Source: Polytrichum commune (Eukaryota > Streptophyta > Polytrichopsida > Polytrichales > Polytrichaceae). From it: a stretch of 64,000 nt of DNA. Shown here in pieces: positions 24,601 to 35,524 of this stretch (positions within the stretch are counted from its first letter, which is position 1; every line of letters starts with the position of its first letter). A program made the position numbers and the translations under genes. The stretch is from contig OX485809.1 in NCBI GenBank assembly GCA_950295325.1, positions 4,030,001 through 4,094,000 of the forward strand. The letters are read 5' to 3'. The notes below the pieces were generated by a model that saw only the letters and a list, made by a program, of their open reading frames with translations, ran no database searches and was not told the origin of the DNA.

Positions 24601-26302
24601 ACCGGGATGAATCGGATGGAGCCGTTTATGAACACATCATTGAAGTTTTTTCGAGTGGTGGGGTGTGAGTTCATCCAGTCAAAAAAATTCTTCCCGTTCG
24701 CCTTGGTGAACGGGTCCTCAGACTTCAACACCGCGTGCCTGGATGCACACCACGTAAAAACCTCGGAATTTTTTGCTTTGTTATCTGGGAGGAGATTATA
24801 TATGCAGCACAACAATCTCAATGGGGTTACGGAGGTTTCCATTAAAAGCGGTTGCTTTGTACAGGGATTGCCTCCGTAACCAGTTTATTCTCTCCATTCA
24901 TCACCCTGATCCCGATATGGTAGTCTCGATTCAAGAATATTCCAAAGGTTTGTGCGAAGGATAGATCACATTCACTTGGGATTTGCTTGATCCTCACTTC
25001 CTGCACTCGGGCTCTGAAAGGGGCTTATCCTATAGAGAAACAATTATGGGTATTGAGTAAAGGTAGGGACGGGGCAGTATATTATCGCCTGGTCTGACAT
25101 TGCACTGGTATTGAGTTTCTGTTTATGATTAGTTTCCCTTGCCCCTTGGAATCGTATAAGGGGAGAGAGAGACATGGTGACATGACTCCCAATTAGATAC
25201 TTGACAATAAAATTGATCTCAATCTAGTCGAAACTTGTACTCTGACGTTTCCCTTCCTCCTCTCTGGACATGGACATGGCGATAACATCGCTCCGATCCG
25301 AGTATTTGACAAAAAAATCGATCACTGGATCTTTAAATGATTCTGCAGTGTAGCAAATTACCCGAGAAACTTCAATGCAGCGGCAAACTCCAGGCTCAGG
25401 GTCAACAACATGGCCGAGTTCCAAAGAGACATGGTGAGTACTTGACAATAAAACTGATCTTACTCCAGTACGAAATTGTGATTAGTTCTCAGAGAGTTTC
25501 TCTTTGTGATTATTAATTCTCTCGTCCTCCTATCTGGTTGTATAAGGGGACAGAGACATAGTGACACGACTCCGATTCAATCAATACTTGACGAAATTGA
25601 TCTCACTCTGGTATGAAATTGCACTCTTCCCAGAATCACTTTGTGTCATTAGTGTCTCTTACTCGTGTGTGTATGGTTGTATAACGGGAGAGATGACATC
25701 GCTCCGATCCAAATGCTTGACAACAAAATTGATCTCAGGATCTTCAAATGGTTCTGTAGTGTAGCAAATTACCCAAGGGACTCCAATGTAGCGGCAAACT
25801 CCGGGCTCAGAGTTGCCAACAAGGCCCAGTATCGCACGGTACCCGGCGTCCCGGGCACAAGGTACCTCGACAACGACGTCAAGGAGAACCTGCGCACCAC
25901 ACGAGTAGTGGTGCGGTCACCATCCGCAACGTCATTCATGACCACGTGCGCCGCGAAGATGTCCTTGCTGACGAGCACTCGAAGGAGGCGCTCGAGGATA
26001 GGTGGACTAGGACACGTCGCATCCGGCATGTATTGCACGAGCTCCTCGGCCGTCATGCCAGCCATGTCATACGTTGTGGCATGGCTAGCGAGAATGTGAG
26101 CGACATCCAGCTCCACGACGGTGCGGAGCGCGGCTGGGAAGATCCAGTCGGAGCAGATGTCCACCAATATGTTCCTTTGCTTGCGGGCCTCTTCAGGATC
26201 CGATACACCCCACGCAATAGATGCTGCTGCCTCCTTCTTCGACTCCGACCCTAGCAGAGTCACCTGCTGGAGCTTTTCTTGCACCAAATTTATTTCAGCC
26301 AT
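21605..26302 (-). CDS. COMT-like S-adenosylmethionine-dependent O-methyltransferase 1
   Basis: Four exons on the minus strand give 401 codons plus stop: 26302-25773, 24738-24440, 22996-22929 and 21913-21605. All introns are GT..AG. The start is the ATG of MAEINLVQEK. Residues ~30-155 match the plant methyltransferase dimerisation domain (ALRTVVELDVAHILA, ERLLRVLVSKDIF, SLSRYLVPG). The SAM fold has LMDVGGSSG (237-245), NFDLPEVV (262-269), GVEHVGGDMF (277-286, from the 68-bp exon) and FMK (297-299). Compared with alfalfa COMT, the catalytic base is His303 in ILHNWSDEH, with Glu332 (VIIVEE) and Glu365 (GRERS) as supporting acids; all are present. The family methylates hydroxyl groups of caffeic acid derivatives, flavonoids and other phenolics in the cytosol; the substrate here is unknown. 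Intron 2 carries the 937-bp extra segment. It looks intact. Confidence 0.9.
23252..24188. mobile_element. 937-bp segment in intron 2 of O-methyltransferase 1, absent from copy 2
   Basis: Copy 2 of the duplication reads straight through this point (around 53438). Here the segment is bounded by near-identical direct repeats, ATCCAAAAAATAAA (23238-23251) and ATCCAAAATAAA (24189-24200). This fits a retro-insertion with a 12-14 bp target-site duplication, or a deletion in copy 2 between short direct repeats. The segment is GT-rich on the plus strand, has no terminal inverted repeats, no poly(A) tail and no recognisable coding frame. Confidence 0.5.
25150..25830 (-). repeat. Degenerate direct repeats over the exon 1 / intron 1 boundary
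   Basis: The real end of exon 1 and its donor (plus strand about 25686-25830) has a diverged second copy downstream in intron 1 at about 25265-25425. The copy keeps the exon tail, the GTAATTTGCTACACT donor region and the CGATCGATC-like block with TTGACAA. A middle unit (about 25430-25580) repeats only the TTGAC-AATTGATCTCA and GGTTGTATAAGGGGA parts. The second gene has the same arrangement (about 54500-55090), so these repeats predate the gene duplication. Confidence 0.65.
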
Positions 26303-26575
26303 CACAACAGTTGCTCCGAACGAAGTGAAGATAGACTCGTGGACACCCTAACTTATTCCTGTGATCTGCACAACTCAGAATGCACAGGATTGGACCTCGC
26401 TTCCACAGCTTCACAGATTTTATTCCAGATGCTACTCCAATTAATCCGATCGACAAGGAGATGTGCACTTCAACACCGACGTCTTGGTCTGAGCGAAATG
26501 ATCTTCCTATTTGGAGGAACTGTGTCCGATGTCTTGTGATGAATCCCTTCAGCTAGCAACTCTTTCTATCCTGGC

Positions 26576-27373
26576 AAAGTGTGATCTTACCTCATGAGAT
26601 AAAGGTTAATATCAACTTGATGGTCCGTTTGAAAGAAAGACTTGAGACTTCCTAAAATTACATTTTCAAATAGTGATTAAAACCTATCTCTCATGGAATT
26701 ATATATGACGTTCTATCGCAAAGTATGTCTTATTTTCAACTACAATGTAAGTGCAACAACTGTGACATAGTCTATCATCTCTAGTGATAGGGATAGTTGA
26801 CCATCGTCCAATTTCAATGGCAAGTCTAGGATTCGAGGTGCAGTACTTCAATAGCAAGGGTTTTGTCTTGTGGTGTCAATGGTTGCTTCAAGTAAAATTC
26901 ATGTTTGTATTTGAGAGAATCCTTGAGGTGGATGTAATTAAGTTTCTTCTCATAGAGATGATATCTCACTTTTCAATGCCTAGTCACTTGGAAAGGAAAG
27001 ACCACTACACTAAATATTGTATTTAGTGTCACAAATTCTATTTGTCATGCTCAATACTAATTTTAAACTGCATGTGTAGTGTCACTAACACTAAATCTAA
27101 ACCTAAAAGTATTTGTCATTCCTTGTAAAAAAAACTTGGGCATAATGTAAAGATTACAATGTCGCACCTACTGTCACTTATTAAGTATTTTTCATCCAGA
27201 TTCAATCATCCATAACAATTTTTCATTAAAAAAATGTTAGGATGCCGAGTATGCCAAAAATGGATAAAGTAAAAGTAAATTGGGTTAATTTGTAAACTTA
27301 TTCACAAGAGTGTCATAAGTAGAATTACCACAGTAACATAAGATACCATATAACATAAAGTACAATATTTAGA
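26576..27373. other. AT-rich flank with an isolated element end
   Basis: No gene is supported. At 27003 lies CACTACACTAAATATTG, followed by TATTTAGTGTCAC. This matches the terminal repeat of the inverted-repeat element at 37863-37980 and 47345-47459. No clear partner end was found close by, so this is a fragment or a solo end. Confidence 0.45.
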
Positions 27374-27626
27374 CACTATATTCGTTAATTTGGGATTTTT
27401 TTGGCATTTTGAGACAGTTACAAATATAAGAACATGGATAAAATCACACAAATATTGGAGAATGTTGTAAGATGCAAATACTTTGAAGCGGGTGTTCATA
27501 TCAAGAACCCAATTAAGAACTCATATCAAGATGGTTTAGGTAGGATGACCCAAACATTAGACCATGTTGTTGTGATTCATATATTAATTTGAGACAAGAG
27601 AAAGTCTCAAATTAACGAATATAGTG
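27374..27626. mobile_element. 253-bp MITE-like element with CACTATATTCG ends
   Basis: The ends are inverted: CACTATATTCGTTAATTTG at the left (27374) and its complement CAAATTAACGAATATAGTG at the right (ending 27626). The 4 bp TAGA flank both sides (27370-27373 and 27627-27630), consistent with a target-site duplication. There is no coding capacity. CACTA-class elements start CACTA and normally make 3-bp duplications, so this may be a small CACTA-derived element or another family. A second copy, reversed and split by element R1, lies at 33.9-35.5 kb. Confidence 0.7.
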
Positions 27627-29673
27627 TAGAACTGACTCCATACTCAAAGATTTCAGACAGACTAAAGTAGAAGTAAATTTTCCAAGAATGAATTCCTATT
27701 ATGTTTGACATGACATACGTAAGAGATGAAAAATTCATGTCATTGCATTTTGTGTTGCCACAATCTAAGGCTAAAATTTACCTATGTCAATTTCAATAAT
27801 GGTGTACCTTCCCCTACAAGCTTTTGGGGCGAAGGGTTGGTGATAGGATAAGGGATGAGACCCATGAGTTGCAAGCTTTGGGCAACTTTGGAACAAAATT
27901 AAATTTATAAAATGCCCATCCTGCCCGACTTCAAATAAAAGTTGTCTTTATATTCTTGAAGGATGCCTTGTTCACAAAACCCGTATTGAGTGCACCTTAC
28001 TTTCAAGGTCCAAAATCCAAAATATAAGTTTACTTCCACTTAATAAATTATAAGTGATTCATTGGGACTTTATTCCCAAAGTGACATTGTCAATAAAGTA
28101 TGAAAATGAGGTGATAATTTTGTGACTTACCATTTGAAAGGGCTTTTGTCATTTTAAAAATTGAACTTAAGTCATGTGCTAGGTTTACCTACTTCATTTT
28201 ATAAATTTTTATTACTTCTCCTTTCATAAGTATTTTCTACAAGTATTCATACACATTCAAACCAATTTGGCCTAATCAAGCACGATTTAGTATAATTTAG
28301 CCTTATATTCATGTTGCAATGAAAATGCTTATTATATTTATTTCATGACAAATTTGTGATTGCATTTGGTAAGGCATACATACCATCTCTTATACAATTT
28401 GGATTCCATATATAGGCTAAATTAACCAAAGGTTTGGTTTAAGCAACGTCTTACCTTATGTATCCATCATCTGCTGTCATGATGCAACAACATTCAACTC
28501 ATCATAGGCACATGAAACCCAAAAAATGATTTAAAACTTAGGACTGTAGGCTATACATGCACTACCATCATACGGGTCCTAGGCAATTGTCCTTCGCCAA
28601 TAAGAGAATCATACAAATTTGTTATTGTGGTAGATTTACAAATTCTTCAATGACATAGGAGAGATTGTTGGCGATGTAAGTCAATTGTCCAAGACATATT
28701 TTTGTAGTGATAACATGAGATCAATACTGTCACGTTAGATTGAAAAAATGTAAGCATGTTGTTTTAGAATGAATGAATTGGACCCAGCGATTCATATCAT
28801 TAAGTAGCACGGCTAGTAGGGTACCCTTTGAATACCCGCAATATTACCTCAGTTGACAAGAAGGGAAAAGCTTGCAAAGCAAGAGTGGATGAATGGATAA
28901 TTAATCAAATATAGTAGCTTCAAAAAGATATCAAAGAGGCTTCCAAAGTGGGTGTCAGGAGATTTTTCCAAGAAGTACAACTACCTTTTTGACCTCACCA
29001 ACTTTCCCGTTGCTTTACATTTGTTCAGATTTGTTTAGATCATAATCTAGCCTAGATTAAAACCTTTACCACCACGTGGCAATAGGTTTTTCCCTAGAAA
29101 CCAACATAATTAATTCTAAGCATTGAAAGTAATCCAAATAGATTTAAAATAGCCTAAGAAAAATTGAAAGGTAGCACTACCTCTGCTCTTGAAAGAGCAT
29201 CAAATTAACACATGCCGGTTTGATGCACTTTTGAGAAGGTCATTTCAGGCTTGCTACTTAATGATATGTTCATATATATATTTGGAAGCAATGACACTAC
29301 AACAATACATGTTTTTTATTCCAACATCCACTCCATTACATGACTTTGTTATTATTAATAATGAACTGTTGAAATGGTTGTTGTCCACCTTTACTCATAG
29401 TATGTTTGAGTTAATTTTGTAGTGGAACATCAATGAAGTGGGACATAAATTCACATGGGAACATACTTGAGAACGTGTTTAGAAATGCAATTGAAGATGT
29501 GCATAACCATGAATAGTGAAGTGGTAGATTTGGTATAGTCAATTCAACTATGTCATGTGTTTCAAAATATGCACGCTAAATACTCACAAAAAAACTCATT
29601 TGTAATGGATTAATAATGAATTGTACATGTAAATACACAATATGGTCTGTATAAGCAATAAACATATTCTAAT
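27627..29673. other. AT-rich non-coding interval
   Basis: No gene is visible. It contains the dispersed repeat C copy listed separately (28330-28790) and, at 29189-29422, AT-rich DNA including a CACTACAACAA motif that resembles CACTA-type ends but has no visible partner. It lies 3' of the decayed CACTA transposase on the minus strand. Confidence 0.45.
28330..28790 (+). repeat. Dispersed repeat C, copy 1
   Basis: About 450 bp recur in direct orientation at 62770-63200. Shared landmarks: TTTCATGACA, GCATTTGGTAAGGCATACAT, CTCTTATACAAT-TGGATTCC, ATATAGGCTAAATTAACCAA, ATGCAACAACATTCAACTCATC, GGCTATACAT and AATGAATGAATTGGACC. It is non-coding and probably part of a transposable element family. Confidence 0.75.
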
Positions 29674-31400
29674 TTAATCTATTGGAGCATTTTCATCTTG
29701 TTCAATTTCAATGCCACTCTCATCTTCATAAGGTGGTTCCTCATTTGTGTTCAAATCTACAACCACTTGATCATTGCTTAAAACCACAACCTTATCTAAA
29801 TTTGGATCAGTTGGTGTTACATTATTGTCCAATGATTGTTGTAATAATCCATCAACATTGCATAAAGATTAGCATGCTATGTCGGGCATAGAATCTTTTT
29901 CATTTTATAAACAACTCTTGCTCCCTTTGGCTCTTTGCGAAGAACCACCTTCCATTCAAGATCGTTCAACATGGAGTGGAAATGCAAAAGACTTGACCAA
30001 TAACGATACTAATTTGTCAAACTTCACAAGGCTAAAACCATAATCATCTCGCTTTATTGTAGCATTTTGCCCAACCATATTTGTCACCACCCAATTACAA
30101 TACAATACAACCAACACATAGCGACCATAGTCCACGACCAATATTTCTTCCACCTATCCAACATACTCCAAGTTTGTTCCCTTCAAGTTTATGTCACGTA
30201 CACTTCAGTAATAATGTTGAAAGAATGTGGTAGCCACACCAGAGTTGACAATTGTCAAAGTTTATTTTGCACTGAGCACATGAATATGGTTTCCGAAATC
30301 ATACATGAAGCGGTAAAATGTTGTTTGGCTAGAGGGTGGAAGAGATAATACCAACACATCATCGTCAATCTCTTGGCCTGCTTATTCGGCATCTGAAACC
30401 CCTTATTTAAATCACTTGAAAAAATGTTGATCTTAAAAATTTTCGGGGTATACAATCATGCCACTTTTTTTCCTTCTTCGAAGTCTTCACGATCCAATTT
30501 GCATTGTGTCATAATTGCAATGTCGCGTCTGTAATATAAAATAATTTTATTTTTATACATTTGTTGTTTTTAAGTAGGTGCACACTAAATATTTACAATT
30601 ATGAATTTAGGCAGTAGTTTTGAATATCAGTTATAACACATATTCAAATGAAGTAATATAACAAATGATATGTATTAGTGACATGCATTTTTTTATATCA
30701 CTAACCAAATTCATTGCCGATTAACAAAAAAAAAAAAAAAAAACTCTATTAGTGCCAAAAATATGTTTACAAAAATCAATGGATCCTAGATTTGGGATAA
30801 AGTTGTTTATTCTCTCCATGACTCTAGGGGAATCACATTATTCACCACAAATTCATGTATCCAATCACATAGCTCAAATGTTAGTTCATCAGTCATCCAA
30901 CACCATCAAGTATTTTATCATTGGCATATCTATTGTAGGATCCTTCTTATCATCCTAACTTGTAATGGTATATGTTTGCATGTACTATGTGCAAAAGCCA
31001 AAAGCTTCATCCATGACATATCTATTAGCCATACTTGCTTTAGGTCTTACGCGATTTCGAATACAACCCTTCCATGTCTTCAAATATCTTTTTATAGGAT
31101 ACAATCCGGAATGTACGGGCTCATAAATATCTAATCCTTCAACCAAGTGCACCAACAAATGGGTCATCACATCAAAAAGTGTTCGTAAATTTTTTTTTTC
31201 ATGTATGCACAAGGTGATGGTTGTATCCTCTTGTAATTTAATCAATTTTGATGGATCAATGGTCAACCCTCTTTGCACATAAGTTTTTGAAAAAAATGAC
31301 TTGATCTTGTTATATACATATGGACCTCCTTGGATTTGATTGTGCGTACACAAAGGGACAAGATTTGTTGCGTAAAAACATGACAATCATGGGATTTCAG
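29674..31400 (-). pseudogene. Decayed CACTA (En/Spm) transposase, TNP2-type
   Basis: Minus-strand fragments occur in the order expected of a plant CACTA transposase gene. From 31400: LKSHDCHVFTQQILSL, the conserved step before DUF4218. Then, in another frame, TLFDVMTHLLVHLVEGLDIY, YPIKRYLKTWKGCIRNR and MDEAFGFC (31386-30985), typical of DUF4218. After an AT-rich gap, NSGVATTF, LKGTNLEYVG, VVDYGRYVLVVLYCNWV and DDYGFSLVKF (about 30260-29960), typical of DUF4216. Finally LEWKVVLRKEPKGARVVYKM and an acidic tail ending in a stop at 29674. Frameshifts and stops separate the pieces, so no functional transposase can be made. The upstream catalytic part of TNP2 was not found. Element ends could not be assigned. 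Confidence 0.8.
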
Positions 31401-32769
31401 TTGTTAGAGTTTTCAATTGTTGCATGACATCCACAAATATGTTTGTTTTTTTTTCTTTGGCAGCATTGAGGCTTGCTACAAAGTCAAGCTACCTAGATGA
31501 TTACTACCTACTTTTCCCCTATATGAAGATGACCTTCCAATTACTACAATTGGCAAGGCACAAAAACATTTTGTCTTTTGGCCAACTGATTGTCTAAGGT
31601 TTTATGAGGCTGCATGAGGCTATACTCGACTTGTAGATCGATATTGATTTTGAGATATATAACTCTATGGAATTTTATAATTATTAATGCTAGCAATGAA
31701 TTTAGGAACATAAATGATATTTTATTTATATAATTATGATTTGATTTTGATTGTGACAAGTGTTTTTAACTTTTTATGTGACCGCCTTGGTAGATAATTG
31801 TATTATGTACTTCACTCTATCTCGTGATAATCAAGAAAATGTGGAGTAAAGTTATGTCATGTAAGACCAATAATTTAAGTAACATCCTAATTACCAATAA
31901 TTCACTTCATGTAGTAAAGACATGAGCTTCCACCTTACTTTTCCAAGTGATGTCAAAAGAATTTAGGTGACTCCACAAAGCAAATCATGTATGAATAGGA
32001 ATGAACATTATGTTCATTAAATAAACATATGACTTTGTCAAGTCATACACACTTACTCCTTTAAGTCAACAATATCTTACTTATCCAAAATGTGATACTT
32101 AACATAATCATACAAAGTTCACTACTAGTAATTCATAACTGAGTCATATACCTACTTCATAATATCACAGAGTAAGCCAAATACTTATGATTAAAGTGAA
32201 CTTTGTCTCCTTTATATGCAATATATTTCTCTACATAGTAAATCGTACATCACCACATATAGTGAGTATTATATGATGGTGTCGTATTTATTTACTATGT
32301 CCAGTTACACATGCTGACTATATAGAGTTAGGGCCAAGTTCTATGTACCGGTCCCAATCCATTTTTTAAGTGGGTCAGAAATGGGTGATATCATTCAAAA
32401 AAATGGATGATGTCACTGTCACGGTATGCGGCGTCGACGGCCACACCTTATCCGTTGGGTTTCATCCATCTAGATTTGGATGGATAAATCTTAGTTGTGG
32501 AGAGGAAGGCTCCTAAGTGAGGAACCTCCTTCTTGGCTTGGCATTCTTGCCAAGTCAAGTCTTGTGAGTGAGTGTGTGGAGAGAGCTTGTGTGAGGTGAA
32601 GATTGCATGTGTTTGCAATAAATCTTGAATTCCTCTCCCCCTACTTACACTCTTGGATTCTCCCGTGGTGTAGTGAAAGATAGTTTGACTCATTGTGTGC
32701 ATTTGAAGAGAGATTTAGAGCTCTTATGAATGTTTGATTCTTTTTTTTTCACTTGGCAAGAATCTATGA
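31401..32769. other. AT-rich interval upstream of the orphan reading frame
   Basis: No gene is supported. A short frame beginning at ATG 32404 (MDDVTVTVCGVDGHTLS, about 40 codons) sits in a GC-richer patch and could be a remnant, but has no recognised match. From about 32480 to 32760 the composition (TCTCTCCCC, GTGTGGAGAGAG, TTTTTTTTTCACTT) is promoter- or leader-like. Confidence 0.35.
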
Positions 32770-33456
32770 TTCCTTCTCTTTTCTTCAAATCTTGAGCTAC
32801 AACACTCAAGAAAGAGCGACTCAAACTTGGAGAGCTTCTTCTACGAGACCGTTTACGACGCCGTGTCAATTATTGACTACTCCAAGGAGCCTATTGACGC
32901 CGGTGTCGTCGATAGCCCCCCACCCAAGCAAATCTTCCGGCAATCTCCGTCCCCGTCGCCGCTCAAGGGCATAGATCGCAAATGCGTCCGGGTGTCCCCC
33001 TCTCGACCCGACGGCAGTATTACACCTCAACGGCGGCTGCGGATGGACGCTCGGCCTATGAAGAGTGGCACCCTTCCTATTCCTTTACGGGACGCCTTGC
33101 CCCTCCTCGCCAACTCCGACGCGAACGCCCTCGGTGACAAGGTGAACCCCCCCCCCCCCAAACATGGTTAACCGTGCATTACAATCATTTTGCACTAAAA
33201 AAAATGAACATGTGACACGTTTGGGTGTTCTTGCATTGACACGTTGCAGGTTGCTCACACCCGTAAGCCTATGCGGTCTAGTGCGTCCATCGAGTTGGAG
33301 CGTTTCTACTCCATGACCAGAAATGTAAAACAGTCCACTTCATCGTATTCGAATTCTTCGACGTATAATTTGGGCGGCCGACGGAATCCAAAATGTGTTA
33401 TGGTGGCTATATATAGTTGCGGGGCGGAGATTTTCAAGAATGTTGAAGCAATGTGA
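32770..33456 (+). pseudogene. Orphan two-exon reading frame, 5' end missing
   Basis: An open frame runs from just after the stop at 32767-32769 to a good donor at 33142 (ACAAG|GTGAAC). After a 108-bp intron (acceptor GTTGCAG to 33249), the same frame continues at 33250 to a stop at 33456, adding 68 residues. No ATG occurs in the first part, so this is the 3' part of a gene or a captured fragment. The protein is Ser/Pro/Arg-rich: ESFFYETVYDAVSIIDY, SPSPSPLKGIDRKCVRV, TPQRRLRMDARPMKSG, PLRDALPLLANSD, then HTRKPMRSSASIELERFY. Its codon use and GC content are much higher than the flanks. I do not recognise the family. The intron starts with a run of 13 C. Confidence 0.5.
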
Positions 33457-33667
33457 GCAAAAGAAACCGCTGCAAAAGAAAAAGATGCAAAAGAAAAATA
33501 GGTAGTCTCCAAGGCTAGATAGGCCATAGTAGGCGTAGGGTTTTGGGCCAAAGGCAAGATGATTTTAGGCCGCACTATCCAATGGATGTGTGGTGTTAAC
33601 ATGCTATGCATTATTTTACATGCCATACATTGTATGTTTTATTTGCAATAATATAAATGTCACATGA

Positions 33668-33930
33668 TTTTCCCTTCAATATGGTCTAAGGTTTGGAGTG
33701 CCCTGCCTAAACCATCACAAATATGAGTTTGGAATATTTTGTATGCAATATTATATTGGTTAACATATTTCCCCTTCAATAAGATCTATGGTTTGGATTG
33801 CCCTACCTAAACCATATTCATACAAGCTCTCATATTTTGTGTGCAATAATATGAATGTTTTAAGATTTCCCCTTCAATTTGGTCTAAGGTTTGGATTGCC
33901 CACCCTAAACCATCACAAATATGAGTTATT
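33668..33930 (+). repeat. Minisatellite, period about 98-100 bp
   Basis: Three units start with TTTCCC(C)TTCAAT at 33668, 33768 and 33866. Each continues ..GGTCTA-GGTTTGGA-TGCCC--CCTAAACCAT. The last unit runs into the MITE copy, and this sequence is itself part of that MITE family (compare the reverse complement near 27530), so the array arose by expansion inside the element. Confidence 0.75.
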
Positions 33931-34029
33931 AATGGGGTTCTTGGTCTAAACACCCGCTTCAAAGTGTTCGCATCTTACAACTTTCACCAATATGTGTTCC
34001 ATTTATCCTTGTTCTTATTTCTGTGAATG

Positions 34030-35478
34030 TATCAGCCCAAAACCCCCACCGTTGATTGCGTCCTAGTCCAAGTGAGGGCCCAAAGCCAATATACTCTTAA
34101 ATTGTGTGTTCAATTTAGTCTCCTTAAGTCACACTTGTTACAATTCTGCTACAATTCATAAATCACACTCTTTTTATTGATAGATCACAAGGTACTCAGT
34201 GTTTACAAACACTCTCACACCTTGTGACCACTAAACTACCACACTTCTCTGAAAAAACCCAACACAGTGTGAAGGCTAAGCCATCCCACTTCCCTTATTC
34301 CCCTAATGCCACTCACCAGCTAATCCTAACTAATTTCACTAATTAATCTAATTTTCCCGCCAATACCCTCTAACATTTGCTAAATCTTCCACACCCCTTA
34401 GTAACCAACCCTAACCCCTTCGGCTTAAGGGTAAATAAATGCTTTCAGTCGGCTCCACCTTCTTCAAATTACACGCTGTTAAATTATTAAGCCAAGCCGT
34501 CACAACCTGTCACCAACCCTTCATAACCCGTCAGTCTGGGTTCACTCCAGCAAGCCCCCAGCTGGCTGATAACCAACACCCTGCTGGCCCCGTCACCGGT
34601 CTCTCCTCACCGAGCCTTCACATTCCTCGATCATGTCTCAGTAGGCAGCCTTCCTTTGAATCTCTTTCAACGTGCCTCCTTAGTAACAATTCTTACTGGA
34701 GTTCTTTTCCAGCTACCGGCCTAAGATCCAGTCTGCATAAATTGAATCTCGAAGGTATGCGATCCCCCTTTCCAGCCTCACACTTTGAGCTCGTTGAGCT
34801 CACACTGTCTGGATTCGCCAATGCAATAATCTCCTTGAAGTCCAGAATTTCACCCACAATCAATCCTATAAGCTTATCCTCCCACTGAAAAGAAATTGCA
34901 TAGTTGACCTTGCTGCCTCTCGATTCCACTGGCCTCTCCCGAATTGTTTCGGTCTTCGAAATCACCTCGCACCTTGCCACCGCTACTGGTTCGGCCCAAC
35001 CAAGGCTTCACCGCCTCATACCCAAATGCAAATGTTCGGTCAATCCTTCGTTTCTCTTTGTTCCATCTACCCAGCAGCTGCATTGCTGCAATTCTAGCCT
35101 CACTCACCTTTTTCGCTCTCCCCTCATAGGCATGCGGCCAGGCTCCGCTTCCGCATGCTCTAGTGTGTTAGTTGAGAGAGCTCTAAATGGACAACTAACA
35201 CACTAGAGCATGCGAAATAACTAACCCCTAAATGGACAGTAAAACCCCAGCCCCCTTCCTAAGCCTAAATCCTTCTTAATCCTCATCGCTAAATTCTGAA
35301 ACTAATTCACCTAACAACCATGTAGTAATTACTCATCCACCAGCTTAATACTCAACACACGATAAAACTATCACAACACACTTTTTATGTTTTTAATGAA
35401 TTTAACTCAAATCCAAATCCTAAACTTTATAACTTTAAAAACATAAGGGCACATGTGAGACCCCATTTTGGGCTCATA
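34030..35478 (+). mobile_element. LTR-type element R1 (1,449 bp)
   Basis: The ends are short inverted repeats, TATCAGCCCAAAA and TTTTGGGCTCATA. The 5-bp direct repeat GAATG flanks it (34025-34029 and 35479-35483). The left end continues CCCCCACC..GATTGCGTCCTAGTCC, shared with R2, R3 and R4. About 110 bp further comes TTTTTATTGATAGATCACAAGG and TTTACAAACACTCTC. The right end is AT-rich and ends in TTTTGGGCTCA. TG..CA-like ends plus 5-bp duplications fit a solo LTR or a short non-autonomous LTR element. The frames inside (for example 34439-34888) show no gag, protease or reverse transcriptase motif. Confidence 0.7.
35152..35214. repeat. Perfect 23-bp hairpin inside R1
   Basis: The arms at 35152-35174 and 35192-35214 are exact complements, separated by a 17-nt loop (35175-35191) that contains AGAGCTCT. 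The sequence right after it repeats the motif CTAAATGGACA found in the loop, which suggests a template-switch origin. Confidence 0.85.
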
Positions 35479-35524
35479 GAATGTCTCAAAATGCCCAAAA
35501 ATTCTCAATTTAACGAATATAGTG

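Larger units (their letters stand above)
21439..26575. repeat. Segmental duplication, copy 1 (O-methyltransferase unit)
   Basis: This 5.1-kb stretch is duplicated in direct orientation at 51656-55857. Homology starts at ACCGGTTATTTCTCAAACTC and ends at GCAACTCTTTCTATCCTGGCA. It covers the whole O-methyltransferase gene, about 220 bp beyond its stop and about 270 bp before its start. The length difference comes mainly from a 937-bp segment (23252-24188) present only in this copy. Exons look well above 90% identical and introns somewhat less. Confidence 0.9.
33880..35524 (-). mobile_element. Second copy of the CACTATATTCG MITE, split by element R1
   Basis: The reverse complement of the element at 27374-27626 is found in two pieces, about 33880-34024 (ACACCCGCTTCAAAGTGTTCGCATC..) and 35484-35524 (CTCAAAATGCCCAAAAATTCTC..CGAATATAGTG). 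Between them lies element R1 with a 5-bp target-site duplication. The left terminus is not recognisable because the sequence merges with a minisatellite. Confidence 0.7.

Noticed and set aside
25224-25448. Separate small gene upstream of O-methyltransferase exon 2
   Set aside because: It is a diverged copy of the exon 1 end and donor within intron 1, not an independent gene.
34439-34888. 149-codon open frame in R1
   Set aside because: It has Ser/Leu/Pro-rich composition, no domain motif, and is not kept in R2 or R4.
27374-35524. One 8-kb CACTA element spanning both CACTATATTCG ends
   Set aside because: The left end pairs better with 27626, with TAGA on both sides, and the right end belongs to a separate copy of the same small element interrupted by R1.
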